The notes beneath the pieces are model-generated. The model saw only the letters and a list, made by a program, of their open reading frames with translations, was not told the DNA's origin and did no database searches. 6,115 nt of DNA from Candidatus Odyssella thessalonicensis (lineage in GTDB: Bacteria > Pseudomonadota > Alphaproteobacteria > Bin65), in contig SBBV01000444.1 of NCBI GenBank assembly GCA_005240015.1, forward strand, positions 1-6,115, read 5' to 3'. Positions 1-5,709 of the stretch are shown here, in pieces (position 1 is the stretch's first letter; every line of letters begins with the position of its first letter). The translations under genes were made by a program, and so were the position numbers.

Positions 1-839
1 CGCCGCTCGCGCACCAGCTGCTGGTCGAGACCTTCGGCGTCGACCCGGTCGTGGCCGAAGCCCTGGTCGAAGAGGACACGCGCCCGCGCAGCCTCGTCAT
101 CGGCGGCGACGAGATGCTGATCCTGCGCGGCGTCAATCTCACGCCCGGCGCCGAGCCCGAGGACATGATCTCGGTGCGCATGCTCATCAACGAGAAGCGC
201 ATCATCACGCTGACGCGGCGCGAGCTGCGCTCGATCGCCGAGCTCAAGAGGGCCATCGACGGCGGCGAAGGGCCCTCGACCGCGGGCGAGTTCATGTCGA
301 TGCTGATCGAGAAGCTCGTCGACCGCACCGGCCCGGTGCTGGCGCAGCTCGAGGACGCGATCGACGAGGAGGAGGACGACCTCGTCGAGGGCAAGCTCAG
401 CCGCGTGGAGTCGACGCTTGTCGGCGTGCGCGGGCGCATCATCAAGCTGCGCCGCTATCTGGCGCCGCAGCGCGAAGCGCTCGTGCGGCTCATGGCCGAG
501 AAGCTGCCCTGGGTTTCGGTCGAGGATCGCCAGCGCCTGAGCGAATCGGCGAACAATCTCACGCGCAACATCGAAGACCTCGACGAATTCCGCGAGCGCG
601 CGCAGGTGATCCAGGAAGAGATCGGCCTTTACTATAACCGGCGCCTCACCCGCAGCACCTTCGTCATCACGCTGGCGGCGAGCGTGCTCGTGCCGCTCAA
701 CCTCGTTGCGGGCCTGTTCGGCATGAATGTTGGGGGTATCCCGGGAAAAGAGAGCCCCTACGCCTTCTGGGTGATCTCGGCGCTCTTTATCGGGCTTGGC
801 CTGTTCGTCTATTTGTGGGGCCGGCGCCGCATCGACTGA
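1..839 (+). CDS. zntB: CorA-family metal transporter, ZntB-like (5' end cut by window)
   Basis: This is the C-terminal part of a CorA/ZntB-type inner-membrane divalent-cation transporter; the family forms pentameric channels, and ZntB members carry Zn2+. The reading frame is open from base 3 to the TGA at 837-839, giving about 278 residues. A GTG at 51 is in frame, but coding sequence continues upstream of it (PLAHQLLVETFGVDPV), so the true start lies outside the window. Visible features are a soluble N-terminal domain with the TRPRS and ILRGVNL stretches usual in ZntB, a long charged helical region (about 300-650), and a first membrane helix ending in the signature GMN at 720-728. The loop GMNVGGIPG follows, then a second membrane helix (about 759-818) and a short basic tail. 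The GGIPG loop favours ZntB over classical CorA. Family assignment is firm; the metal transported is inferred. Confidence 0.9.
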   Translation, partial: PLAHQLLVETFGVDPVVAEALVEEDTRPRSLVIGGDEMLILRGVNLTPGAEPEDMISVRMLINEKRIITLTRRELRSIAELKRAIDGGEGPSTAGEFMSMLIEKLVDRTGPVLAQLEDAIDEEEDDLVEGKLSRVESTLVGVRGRIIKLRRYLAPQREALVRLMAEKLPWVSVEDRQRLSESANNLTRNIEDLDEFRERAQVIQEEIGLYYNRRLTRSTFVITLAASVLVPLNLVAGLFGMNVGGIPGKESPYAFWVISALFIGLGLFVYLWGRRRID

Positions 840-854
840 GGGCGGGCGCCGCCC
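840..854 (+). other. GC-only hairpin just after the transporter stop
   Basis: The 15 bases after the TGA form a perfect six-pair stem, all G-C, with a three-base loop (GGGCGG, GCG, CCGCCC). It lies between the transporter gene and arsC. No T-run follows, so it does not look like an intrinsic terminator; it could stabilise the upstream mRNA end or slightly reduce read-through. In DNA this GC-rich, a chance palindrome is quite possible. Confidence 0.3.
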
Positions 855-874
855 AAGCCGAAACGAGGGGGACC

Positions 875-1222
875 ATGCCGGTCACGATCTGGCACAATCC
901 GCGCTGCGCGACGTCGCGGCGTGTGCTGCAGATGATCCGCAACAAGGGCATCGAGCCGCACGTGGTCGAATATCTGAAGACTCCGCCCTCGGTGAAGGAG
1001 ATCAAGGCCGTTCTGGCCAAGCTCAAGATGACCCCGCGCGATCTTCTGCGGAGAAAGGAGCCCGCCTACAAGAAGGAGGGGCTCGACGACGAGGCGGTCT
1101 CCGAAGCGGCGGTCATCCGCGCGATGACCGACAACCCGATCCTGATCGAGCGCCCGGTCGTGCTCGCCGGCCGCCGCGCCGTCCTCGCGCGCCCGCCCGA
1201 GCGCGTGTTCGAGGTGATCTAG
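875..1222 (+). CDS. arsC: ArsC-family reductase (glutaredoxin-dependent arsenate reductase type)
   Basis: Encodes 115 residues of the thioredoxin-fold ArsC family. Characterised members reduce arsenate to arsenite in the cytoplasm, using glutaredoxin and glutathione. The N-terminus has the active-site loop HNPRCATS with catalytic Cys11. Arg59, Arg93 (in ERPVV) and Arg106 (in ARPPE) sit where E. coli plasmid ArsC has Arg60, Arg94 and Arg107, so the catalytic set appears complete at the usual spacing. The protein is shorter than the roughly 140-residue plasmid enzyme and closer to chromosomal YfgD-like members. The ATG at 875 was chosen because it follows a purine-rich ribosome binding site (GAGGGGGA, 865-872) and begins exactly at the fold. 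The frame is open further upstream, but that would overlap the transporter gene. No arsR, arsB or acr3 gene is in view, so a role in arsenic resistance is not shown; a general thiol-redox role is the alternative. Probably co-transcribed with the transporter gene, 35 bases upstream. Confidence 0.9.
   Translation: MPVTIWHNPRCATSRRVLQMIRNKGIEPHVVEYLKTPPSVKEIKAVLAKLKMTPRDLLRRKEPAYKKEGLDDEAVSEAAVIRAMTDNPILIERPVVLAGRRAVLARPPERVFEVI
1219..1222. other. Shared CTAG palindrome holding both convergent stop codons
   Basis: The arsC stop TAG is 1220-1222 on the plus strand; the stop TAG of the fusion gene is 1221-1219 on the minus strand. The two convergent genes therefore overlap by two bases inside one CTAG palindrome and leave no intergenic space. 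Any terminator for either transcript must lie inside the neighbouring gene. Confidence 0.95.
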
Positions 1223-3882
1223 GCCGCGCGCGCCATGCCCTCGCCGGCGCGCTTTTCATCGGCGACGGCCAACTCGGCGACGCTGGCCTGGAGCCCGTCC
1301 GCAATCCGCTGCGCTTCGTTCTCGCCCTTGCCGCGCTTGGCCAATTCCTCGGGCGAGTGCGGGCGGCCGAACGTAATGTCGATTTTGGCCCGGCGCGGGA
1401 AGCGGCGCTCGCGCGGCATCGCCGCGAACGTTCCGCGGATCAATGCCGGTACCGCCGGCACGCCGGTTTCATGCAGCAGCACTCCGATCCCGGCGCGGAA
1501 GGTCTGCAATTCTCCGGTCGGCGAACGCCATTCCTCCGGGAACCAGATGAGGACATTGCCGCGCTTCACCACCTCGACACCGAGAGCGATGCTTGCGCTC
1601 GGCCGGCGTTCATCGACCGGGAAGATGTGCGCCGCGCGGCTGAGCACCCGGCGTACCGGCCCGTCGAAGAGCCGGCTGGCGATGCCGCCCCAATAGGTCC
1701 GGCGCAGCAGCGTCGACGGCAGTGCGGCGGCGACGGCGAGGGGATCGAGGTCGCTCACGTGGTTCGGCGTTATCACGAAAGCTCCTTCTGGGAGCTGGCT
1801 CAAGCCGCGCGCTTTGAGCCCGAACAGCCTTCGCATGACGGCGCGGTTGACCGCCAGCATGGCGTCGCCGAGAAGGGCGAGGGGCCGCGGGCGTGGTACG
1901 AGCCAGCCGAGGTCGTGCGGTTCGAGCGCCGCCTTGCCCGGCTCGGCCTCCGCCGGCGCCTGCGTCGACGCGGCTTCGAGCAATTCGCGCACGCTGGCCG
2001 CGCCGGTCACGGCCTCTTCGGCGATACCGGTCTTGAGGCGCGCCTCGAGTTCGAGCACCAAGGCCATGGCCTCGAGCGAATCGATACCGAGATCGAGCTG
2101 GGGATTGGCGTCGAGCGAGAGCGGCCTGCCCGAATAGCGGTGCGTAAGCACTTCCCAGATCTCGCGCGCCGGCGAGCTCGCGAGCAACGCGCGGTCTTCG
2201 GCCGAGACTTCCGCCGAAGCCGGCGGCGCCTCGCCGCGCGAGGCCTTTTCGTAGAGATCGGGCAGCAGGAAGCGCCGATACTTGCCGAGTCGGGTGCGCG
2301 GCAGCGGCGCGCGCGCCAGCGCGAATCCCGCCAGATGCTGATATGCGGGCAGGCTGCGCCCGGCGTCGGCGACCGCAGCGCGGATCGCGTCTTCGATCTT
2401 GCCGCCGCCATCGGCGCGGGTGGCTTTTGGCAATACGAGCGCCACCAGCGTACCCTCCCGCTCGAGCACGGCAATCTCGCGGATCAGCTCGCTTGCACCG
2501 TAGACCCGCTCGAGATCCTCGGGGAACACCTTCTTGCCGCCGCCGAGGACGATGACTTCCTTGGTTCGACCGGTGACATAGAGATAGCCGGCACGATCGC
2601 GATAGCCGAGATCGCCCGTGCGGAACCAGCCGTCCGACGTAAAAGACGTACGGTTGGCCTCGTCGTTGTTGCGGTACTCCTCGAGAACGTTGGGGCCGCG
2701 CAATTGGATCTCGCCCATGCCGGCGGAATCCGGCTCGGCGATGCGGAGCTCGCCGCAGAGCGGCAGGCCTTCGCTGCCGATGCGCTTCGCGTCGGGCCGG
2801 TTGGCCGTGAAGACCGAGGCGGTCTCGGCGAGCCCGTATCCGGAGTAGACTTCCCAGCCGAGCGCCTCGAGGCGCCAGATCGTCGCCGCTTCGAGCTTGG
2901 CGCCGCCCGAGATCATCAGCCGCAAGTCCGGGCCGACTCGCTTGCGCAACCGCGCGAACAGCGCGCGGCCGATCGGCCAACGGACAAGGCGCAGCGCCGC
3001 GCGCGATACAGCTAACAAGCCCGCCAGCGGCAGCCGAACGAGCGCGCCGCGGGCCGCGGCCTGCGCCTCGATTCCGGCGAGCAGCGCCGTATAGAGTCGC
3101 GGCACGCCGACGACGATCGTGACGCGGGCGGCCTTCAGCGCCTGCCGGATCGGCCGGGCCGTGACGGCTTCGGGCAGCACGATGGCGGCACCCGCCGCCA
3201 GCCCCGTGACAAGCCCGACCACGAGCGGGTAGGCATGGTGGAGGGGAAGCGGCAGCAGGACCCGGTCGCCGGGCCCGACCAGGCCGAGTGCGCTGAGCGC
3301 ATGGACATTCGCAGCAACGTGCCGCGAGGTCAGCAGGAAGCTCTTGGGAGCGCCCGTCGTCCCCGACGTGAACAGCAGCATTGCCGGCGCGTCGCTGGAC
3401 AGCGCAGGGAAGTGCGCTTCGTCGCCGGCACCGGCAACCAGCGATTTCCATGATTTGAGACCGGCGGCATCCTCCGTCCGGTCGAGCGCGAAGCATTGAA
3501 CCTCGCGGCCAAGACCGTGCTTGCGCAGATCGGCGTGGTGCGTGCGTGTCGTGAACAGGTGCCGGCATTCGGCCTCGCCGATCGCGGCTGCAACCTCTTT
3601 GGCGGGTGAAAGATCGTCGATTGCCACCGCCACGCCGCCGGCCACGCCGATCGCCAGGCGCGCGATCACCCATTCCGCACTGTTGGGACCCCAGATCGCC
3701 GCTGCGTCGCCGGCGCGGAAGCCCTGGTCCAATAGTCCGGCGGCGAGCCTTCGCGCGGCGCGGGCCAGTTCCACGGCCGACCGGCGTTCGAGCTTCCCTT
3801 TTTGCACAGAAATTATCGCGTCGCGGTCGCCTTCAGCGGCGAGCGCCTCGACCAGGTCACGCAGTGTCGAATCCGGCTTCAT
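1219..3882 (-). CDS. AMP-binding / acyl carrier / PlsC acyltransferase fusion protein
   Basis: An 887-residue chain of three enzyme modules. Residues about 1-545 form an acyl-activating (ANL superfamily) enzyme: P-loop LLFTSGTTGAPK (169-180), YSGYGLAET (346-354) with Glu353, TGD with Asp424, GRTKE with Arg439, and the C-terminal catalytic lysine Lys534 in PRTRLGKYRR. Residues about 570-640 form an acyl carrier domain with the phosphopantetheine site DLGIDSLEA, Ser602. Residues about 665-850 form a PlsC-type glycerolipid acyltransferase with NHVSDLDP (His708, Asp713; the HX4D motif), FPEEWRS (781-787) in place of the usual FPEGTRS, and VPALIRGT (811-818). Inferred action: ATP-dependent activation of a fatty acid, loading onto its own carrier arm or CoA, then transfer to a lysophospholipid or other hydroxyl acceptor at the inner membrane face. 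Related in concept to Aas, but in the opposite domain order. The ATG at 3880-3882 lacks a strong ribosome binding site. It follows the oxidoreductase gene by 36 bases and is probably the last gene of that operon. All three modules keep their key residues; the substrate is unknown. Confidence 0.93.
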   Translation of the reverse strand: MKPDSTLRDLVEALAAEGDRDAIISVQKGKLERRSAVELARAARRLAAGLLDQGFRAGDAAAIWGPNSAEWVIARLAIGVAGGVAVAIDDLSPAKEVAAAIGEAECRHLFTTRTHHADLRKHGLGREVQCFALDRTEDAAGLKSWKSLVAGAGDEAHFPALSSDAPAMLLFTSGTTGAPKSFLLTSRHVAANVHALSALGLVGPGDRVLLPLPLHHAYPLVVGLVTGLAAGAAIVLPEAVTARPIRQALKAARVTIVVGVPRLYTALLAGIEAQAAARGALVRLPLAGLLAVSRAALRLVRWPIGRALFARLRKRVGPDLRLMISGGAKLEAATIWRLEALGWEVYSGYGLAETASVFTANRPDAKRIGSEGLPLCGELRIAEPDSAGMGEIQLRGPNVLEEYRNNDEANRTSFTSDGWFRTGDLGYRDRAGYLYVTGRTKEVIVLGGGKKVFPEDLERVYGASELIREIAVLEREGTLVALVLPKATRADGGGKIEDAIRAAVADAGRSLPAYQHLAGFALARAPLPRTRLGKYRRFLLPDLYEKASRGEAPPASAEVSAEDRALLASSPAREIWEVLTHRYSGRPLSLDANPQLDLGIDSLEAMALVLELEARLKTGIAEEAVTGAASVRELLEAASTQAPAEAEPGKAALEPHDLGWLVPRPRPLALLGDAMLAVNRAVMRRLFGLKARGLSQLPEGAFVITPNHVSDLDPLAVAAALPSTLLRRTYWGGIASRLFDGPVRRVLSRAAHIFPVDERRPSASIALGVEVVKRGNVLIWFPEEWRSPTGELQTFRAGIGVLLHETGVPAVPALIRGTFAAMPRERRFPRRAKIDITFGRPHSPEELAKRGKGENEAQRIADGLQASVAELAVADEKRAGEGMARAA

Positions 3883-3912
3883 GGCGGCGACATGCGGCGG
3901 CCCTGGCGGCGC

Positions 3913-3933
3913 GGCCCATCACGCCGATGGGCC
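3913..3933 (-). other. Hairpin across the oxidoreductase stop codon
   Basis: A perfect eight-base inverted repeat (GGCCCATC and GATGGGCC) with a five-base spacer lies over the TGA of the oxidoreductase gene (minus-strand stop at 3919-3921). It is just upstream of the 36-base gap before the fusion gene. No T-run follows on the minus strand, so it is not a standard terminator. It could affect mRNA processing or the relative output of the two genes. That role is inferred; only the symmetry is seen. Confidence 0.35.
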
Positions 3934-5037
3934 CTCGGCGTGGAACAGGTCGGGCTGGGGATGCGGCGGCACCTTCATGCCCTGGCGATGCACGAGCGTG
4001 GTGCCGGTTTCCTCGCCGCCGCGATCGACCATCACCGGCGCGCACTGCGCGATCGAGCGGTAGATCGCCTCGACGACGCGGATGTCGGCGACGCCTTCGG
4101 CGCCGTCGGGGAACGGGGCGCGGTCCTTCTTGATCGCGTCGGAGAATTCGAGCAGCAGCGGCGCGAACTGATCGCGGTTGCCGAAGCGGCGCTTGGCCGG
4201 CTTGGCGTTGCCCGGCTCTTCGATGACGAGCCGCTTTTCGCCCGTCATCTCGAACGCCTGCTCGACCTTGAGCGACCCCTTGGTGCCCCACACCTGGAAC
4301 TGCGAGGCGTCGAACATGCCGAGGCTGCACACGAAGTGCGCGAGGCGCTCGTGCGGGAACCGCATCGTGACCGCCGTCATCTCCTCGACTTCGCTGAAGC
4401 GGGGATCGGCCGGGCGCGCGGCCTCGGCGTAGACCGAGATCGGCTCGGCGCCGAAGATCTGGCGCCCGGCATTGATGCAGTAGATGCCGAGATCGAAGAC
4501 CGGGCCGCCGCCAAGCTCGCGCTTGGTGCGGATGTTGCCTTCCTTCACCTGCATCGAGAATTGCGCCGCCAGGTAGCGCGGCGGCCCGATGCGCTCGGAC
4601 CGGATCGCTTCGATCGCGGCGAGATTCGCCGGCTCGAAGTGCAGGCGGTAGGCGATCATGATCTTGGCGCCGCCGCGCGCGGCCGCGGCCATGACCGCTT
4701 CGGCGTCGGCGACCGACGTCGTGAACGGCTTGTCGCACAGCACATGGATGCCGCGCTCGGCGGCGCGGATCGCGAAATCCTTGTGCATGGTGTTGGGCAA
4801 GCCGATATAGACCGCGTCGATCGCGCCCGAGCCCAGCAGCTCGTCGTAGCGGTCATAGGTCCAGCGCGCGTCGACGCCGTATTTGGCGCCGAGCTCGTTG
4901 AGCTTCTCGCGCTCGCCCGAGACGAGCGCGGTGAGTACGCTGTTTTTTCGTGCGGCCGCGAAGGCCGGCAGCATCGCGACCTGGCTGATGTAGCCTAGTC
5001 CGACGACGGCGTAGCGGATCTTTCCCTTCCGCTTCAT
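3919..5037 (-). CDS. Gfo/Idh/MocA-family oxidoreductase (glucose-fructose oxidoreductase-like)
   Basis: Encodes 372 residues of an NAD(P)-dependent sugar or polyol dehydrogenase. The N-terminal Rossmann domain shows VVGLGYIS (residues 11-18), followed by ALVSGEREK and AVYIGLPNTMH. The nicotinamide-side motif reads CDKPFTTS (101-108), with Lys103; most of the family has EKP. The C-terminal domain has GGGPVFDLGIYCIN (177-189), matching the catalytic D-G-Y-N layout with Asp182, Tyr186 and Asn189. The wording resembles Zymomonas glucose-fructose oxidoreductase more than MocA or IdhA. Unlike that periplasmic enzyme, it has no Tat signal peptide: the Rossmann motif starts ten residues from the N-terminus, so it should be cytoplasmic. 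The substrate cannot be read from sequence. The ATG at 5035-5037 fits the family start; its ribosome binding site is weak. It lies 30 bases after the small exported-protein gene and 36 before the fusion gene, suggesting co-transcription. Confidence 0.92.
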   Translation of the reverse strand: MKRKGKIRYAVVGLGYISQVAMLPAFAAARKNSVLTALVSGEREKLNELGAKYGVDARWTYDRYDELLGSGAIDAVYIGLPNTMHKDFAIRAAERGIHVLCDKPFTTSVADAEAVMAAAARGGAKIMIAYRLHFEPANLAAIEAIRSERIGPPRYLAAQFSMQVKEGNIRTKRELGGGPVFDLGIYCINAGRQIFGAEPISVYAEAARPADPRFSEVEEMTAVTMRFPHERLAHFVCSLGMFDASQFQVWGTKGSLKVEQAFEMTGEKRLVIEEPGNAKPAKRRFGNRDQFAPLLLEFSDAIKKDRAPFPDGAEGVADIRVVEAIYRSIAQCAPVMVDRGGEETGTTLVHRQGMKVPPHPQPDLFHAEGPSA

Positions 5038-5067
5038 GAGCCGGCCAAGGTTTGAGCGGCCTCCGCG

Positions 5068-5379
5068 TCAGAAGCCCTGATGGGGCGCGAAGAAGCAGCG
5101 CATCTTCGCCGAGGTGCGGCAGATCCAATAGTGCTCGTCTTCCGAGCGCTGAGCCTCTTTGTAGGGAACGGTCACGCCGTGCGAGGGCACGCTGTAGCCT
5201 TCGCGCTCCTGCTTCACCTCGTTCGCTTCGAGCTTGAAGCAGTCGTCTTTGCCGCAGCAATGGTCGCCGTTCGAATTGCGGTATCCGCCCTTGTTGATCC
5301 AGTCGTAGTCGCCATGGGCGGCGGCGGGCGCGGCGGAGGCCAGCGCGAGGCCGAGGGCAAGGACAAGGGGGCGTAGCAT
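5068..5379 (-). CDS. Small exported cysteine-rich protein of unknown function
   Basis: Encodes about 103 residues. The first 21 form a clear Sec signal peptide: an Arg near the N-terminus, a leucine/alanine-rich core, and an APAAA end with probable cleavage before His22. The mature part, about 82 residues, begins HGDYDWINKGGY and has five cysteines: Cys41-Cys42, Cys47, Cys87 and Cys95. It also has aromatic patches HYWIC and RCFFAPHQG near the C-terminus. Four cysteines could form two disulfides, leaving one free. I recall similar short exported proteins with a WINKGGY...CCG...DC...CFFAP pattern annotated as hypothetical in Bradyrhizobium-like bacteria; no function is known to me. In-frame TTG (5385) and GTG (5382) codons precede the ATG at 5379. 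The purine tract GAGGAAAGAG (5386-5395) lies just upstream and could serve any of them; ATG is preferred. It is the first gene of the probable three-gene minus-strand operon. Confidence 0.8.
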   Translation of the reverse strand: MLRPLVLALGLALASAAPAAAHGDYDWINKGGYRNSNGDHCCGKDDCFKLEANEVKQEREGYSVPSHGVTVPYKEAQRSEDEHYWICRTSAKMRCFFAPHQGF

Positions 5380-5385
5380 CACCAA

Positions 5386-5395
5386 CTCTTTCCTC
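5386..5395 (-). promoter_or_regulatory. Ribosome binding site of the small exported protein
   Basis: Read on the minus strand the tract is GAGGAAAGAG, followed by six bases and then the ATG at 5379. The AGGA core is 11 bases from the ATG, eight from an in-frame GTG and five from an in-frame TTG, so spacing alone does not settle the start. Confidence 0.6.
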
Positions 5396-5476
5396 GTCGT
5401 GGTAAATGATCGCGGGGTCCGCTGGGGAAACGCGGCATGCCGTCGGGCGGTTCCTCAACTTTCTGCGAGCCGATTT

Positions 5477-5497
5477 CGCGCATTTCGGGAATGCGCG
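5477..5497. repeat. Eight-base perfect inverted repeat in the intergenic region
   Basis: CGCGCATT (5477-5484) and AATGCGCG (5490-5497) are perfect reverse complements separated by TCGGG. The element lies about 100 bases upstream of the minus-strand operon and about 210 upstream of the MarR-type gene. It may be a protein-binding site or an RNA hairpin in a 5' leader. No T-run follows in either direction, so a terminator is unlikely. Confidence 0.4.
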
Positions 5498-5629
5498 GCG
5501 CGCGAGGGAACTTTGCCGGACGGCTCGGAATCGATGCGCCGCCCGCTCGAAATACGGCATTTTTCGCGTGCCGGACGCGCTTTCCGGCATTGCGCGGCAC
5601 GGGGCGATCACGCCCGCACACGGCAAGTT

Positions 5630-5655
5630 GACAAACGAGTTGTCGCAATGACAAC
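5630..5655. promoter_or_regulatory. Candidate operator with three half-sites at 10-bp spacing
   Basis: GACAA at 5630-5634, TTGTC at 5640-5644 and GACAA at 5650-5654 alternate in orientation, with starts exactly one helical turn apart. The right-hand pair extends to a six-base arm, GTTGTC-N5-GACAAC (5639-5655), a 17-bp palindrome of the size MarR dimers usually bind. A TTGACA resembling a -35 box (5628-5633) overlaps the left half-site, but the bases 16-18 further on do not make a good -10. The element ends 54 bases before the MarR-type start codon. Self-regulation by that protein is inferred from position and symmetry. Confidence 0.5.
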
Positions 5656-5709
5656 AGCCTGCCGCGTTTCCCGGTGACGATTCGCCGCGTATGGGAGAGC
5701 GAGCAAGCG

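Larger units (their letters stand above)
5380..5709. other. Intergenic region between divergent genes
   Basis: About 330 bases without a convincing gene. Plus-strand open frames here have arginine- and alanine-rich translations with no recognisable motif, as expected by chance at this GC content. The region should hold the promoters for both the minus-strand operon and the MarR-type gene, but I cannot pick a convincing -10/-35 pair for either. Structures visible inside it are the ribosome binding tract at 5386-5395 (minus strand), an eight-pair hairpin at 5477-5497, competing inverted repeats at 5567-5601, and phased half-sites at 5630-5655. Confidence 0.7.

Noticed and set aside
840..854. 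Intrinsic terminator after the transporter gene
   Set aside because: The stem is strong but no T-run follows, and arsC begins 20 bases later with its own ribosome binding site.
815..874. Upstream extension of arsC from a GTG at 815
   Set aside because: It would add 20 residues overlapping the transporter gene, while the ATG at 875 has a ribosome binding site and matches the family N-terminus.
875..1222. Arsenic-resistance operon
   Set aside because: Only an ArsC-type gene is present; no arsR, efflux or methyltransferase gene is in the window.
796..3015. Long plus-strand open frame of 739 codons opposite the fusion gene
   Set aside because: It lies antisense to a gene with complete catalytic motifs, its translation is arginine-rich without recognisable domains, and GC-rich DNA commonly gives long antisense frames. 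It would also overlap the end of the transporter gene and all of arsC.
1610..3673. Second minus-strand frame of 687 codons inside the fusion gene
   Set aside because: Frame-shifted shadow of the same gene with an arginine-rich, low-information translation.
3802..4998. Plus-strand open frame of 398 codons opposite the oxidoreductase gene
   Set aside because: Antisense to a clear Gfo/Idh/MocA gene; its composition is dominated by Arg, Ala, Asp and His and shows no family motif.
5628..5656. Complete sigma-70 promoter for the MarR-type gene
   Set aside because: TTGACA matches a -35 box, but the bases at 16-18 spacing (around ACAACA) are a poor -10, so a full promoter cannot be supported.
5399..5677. 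Possible 92-codon plus-strand gene in the divergent spacer
   Set aside because: No good ribosome binding site, three overlapping alternative frames in the same stretch, and no recognisable motif; best read as chance open frame.
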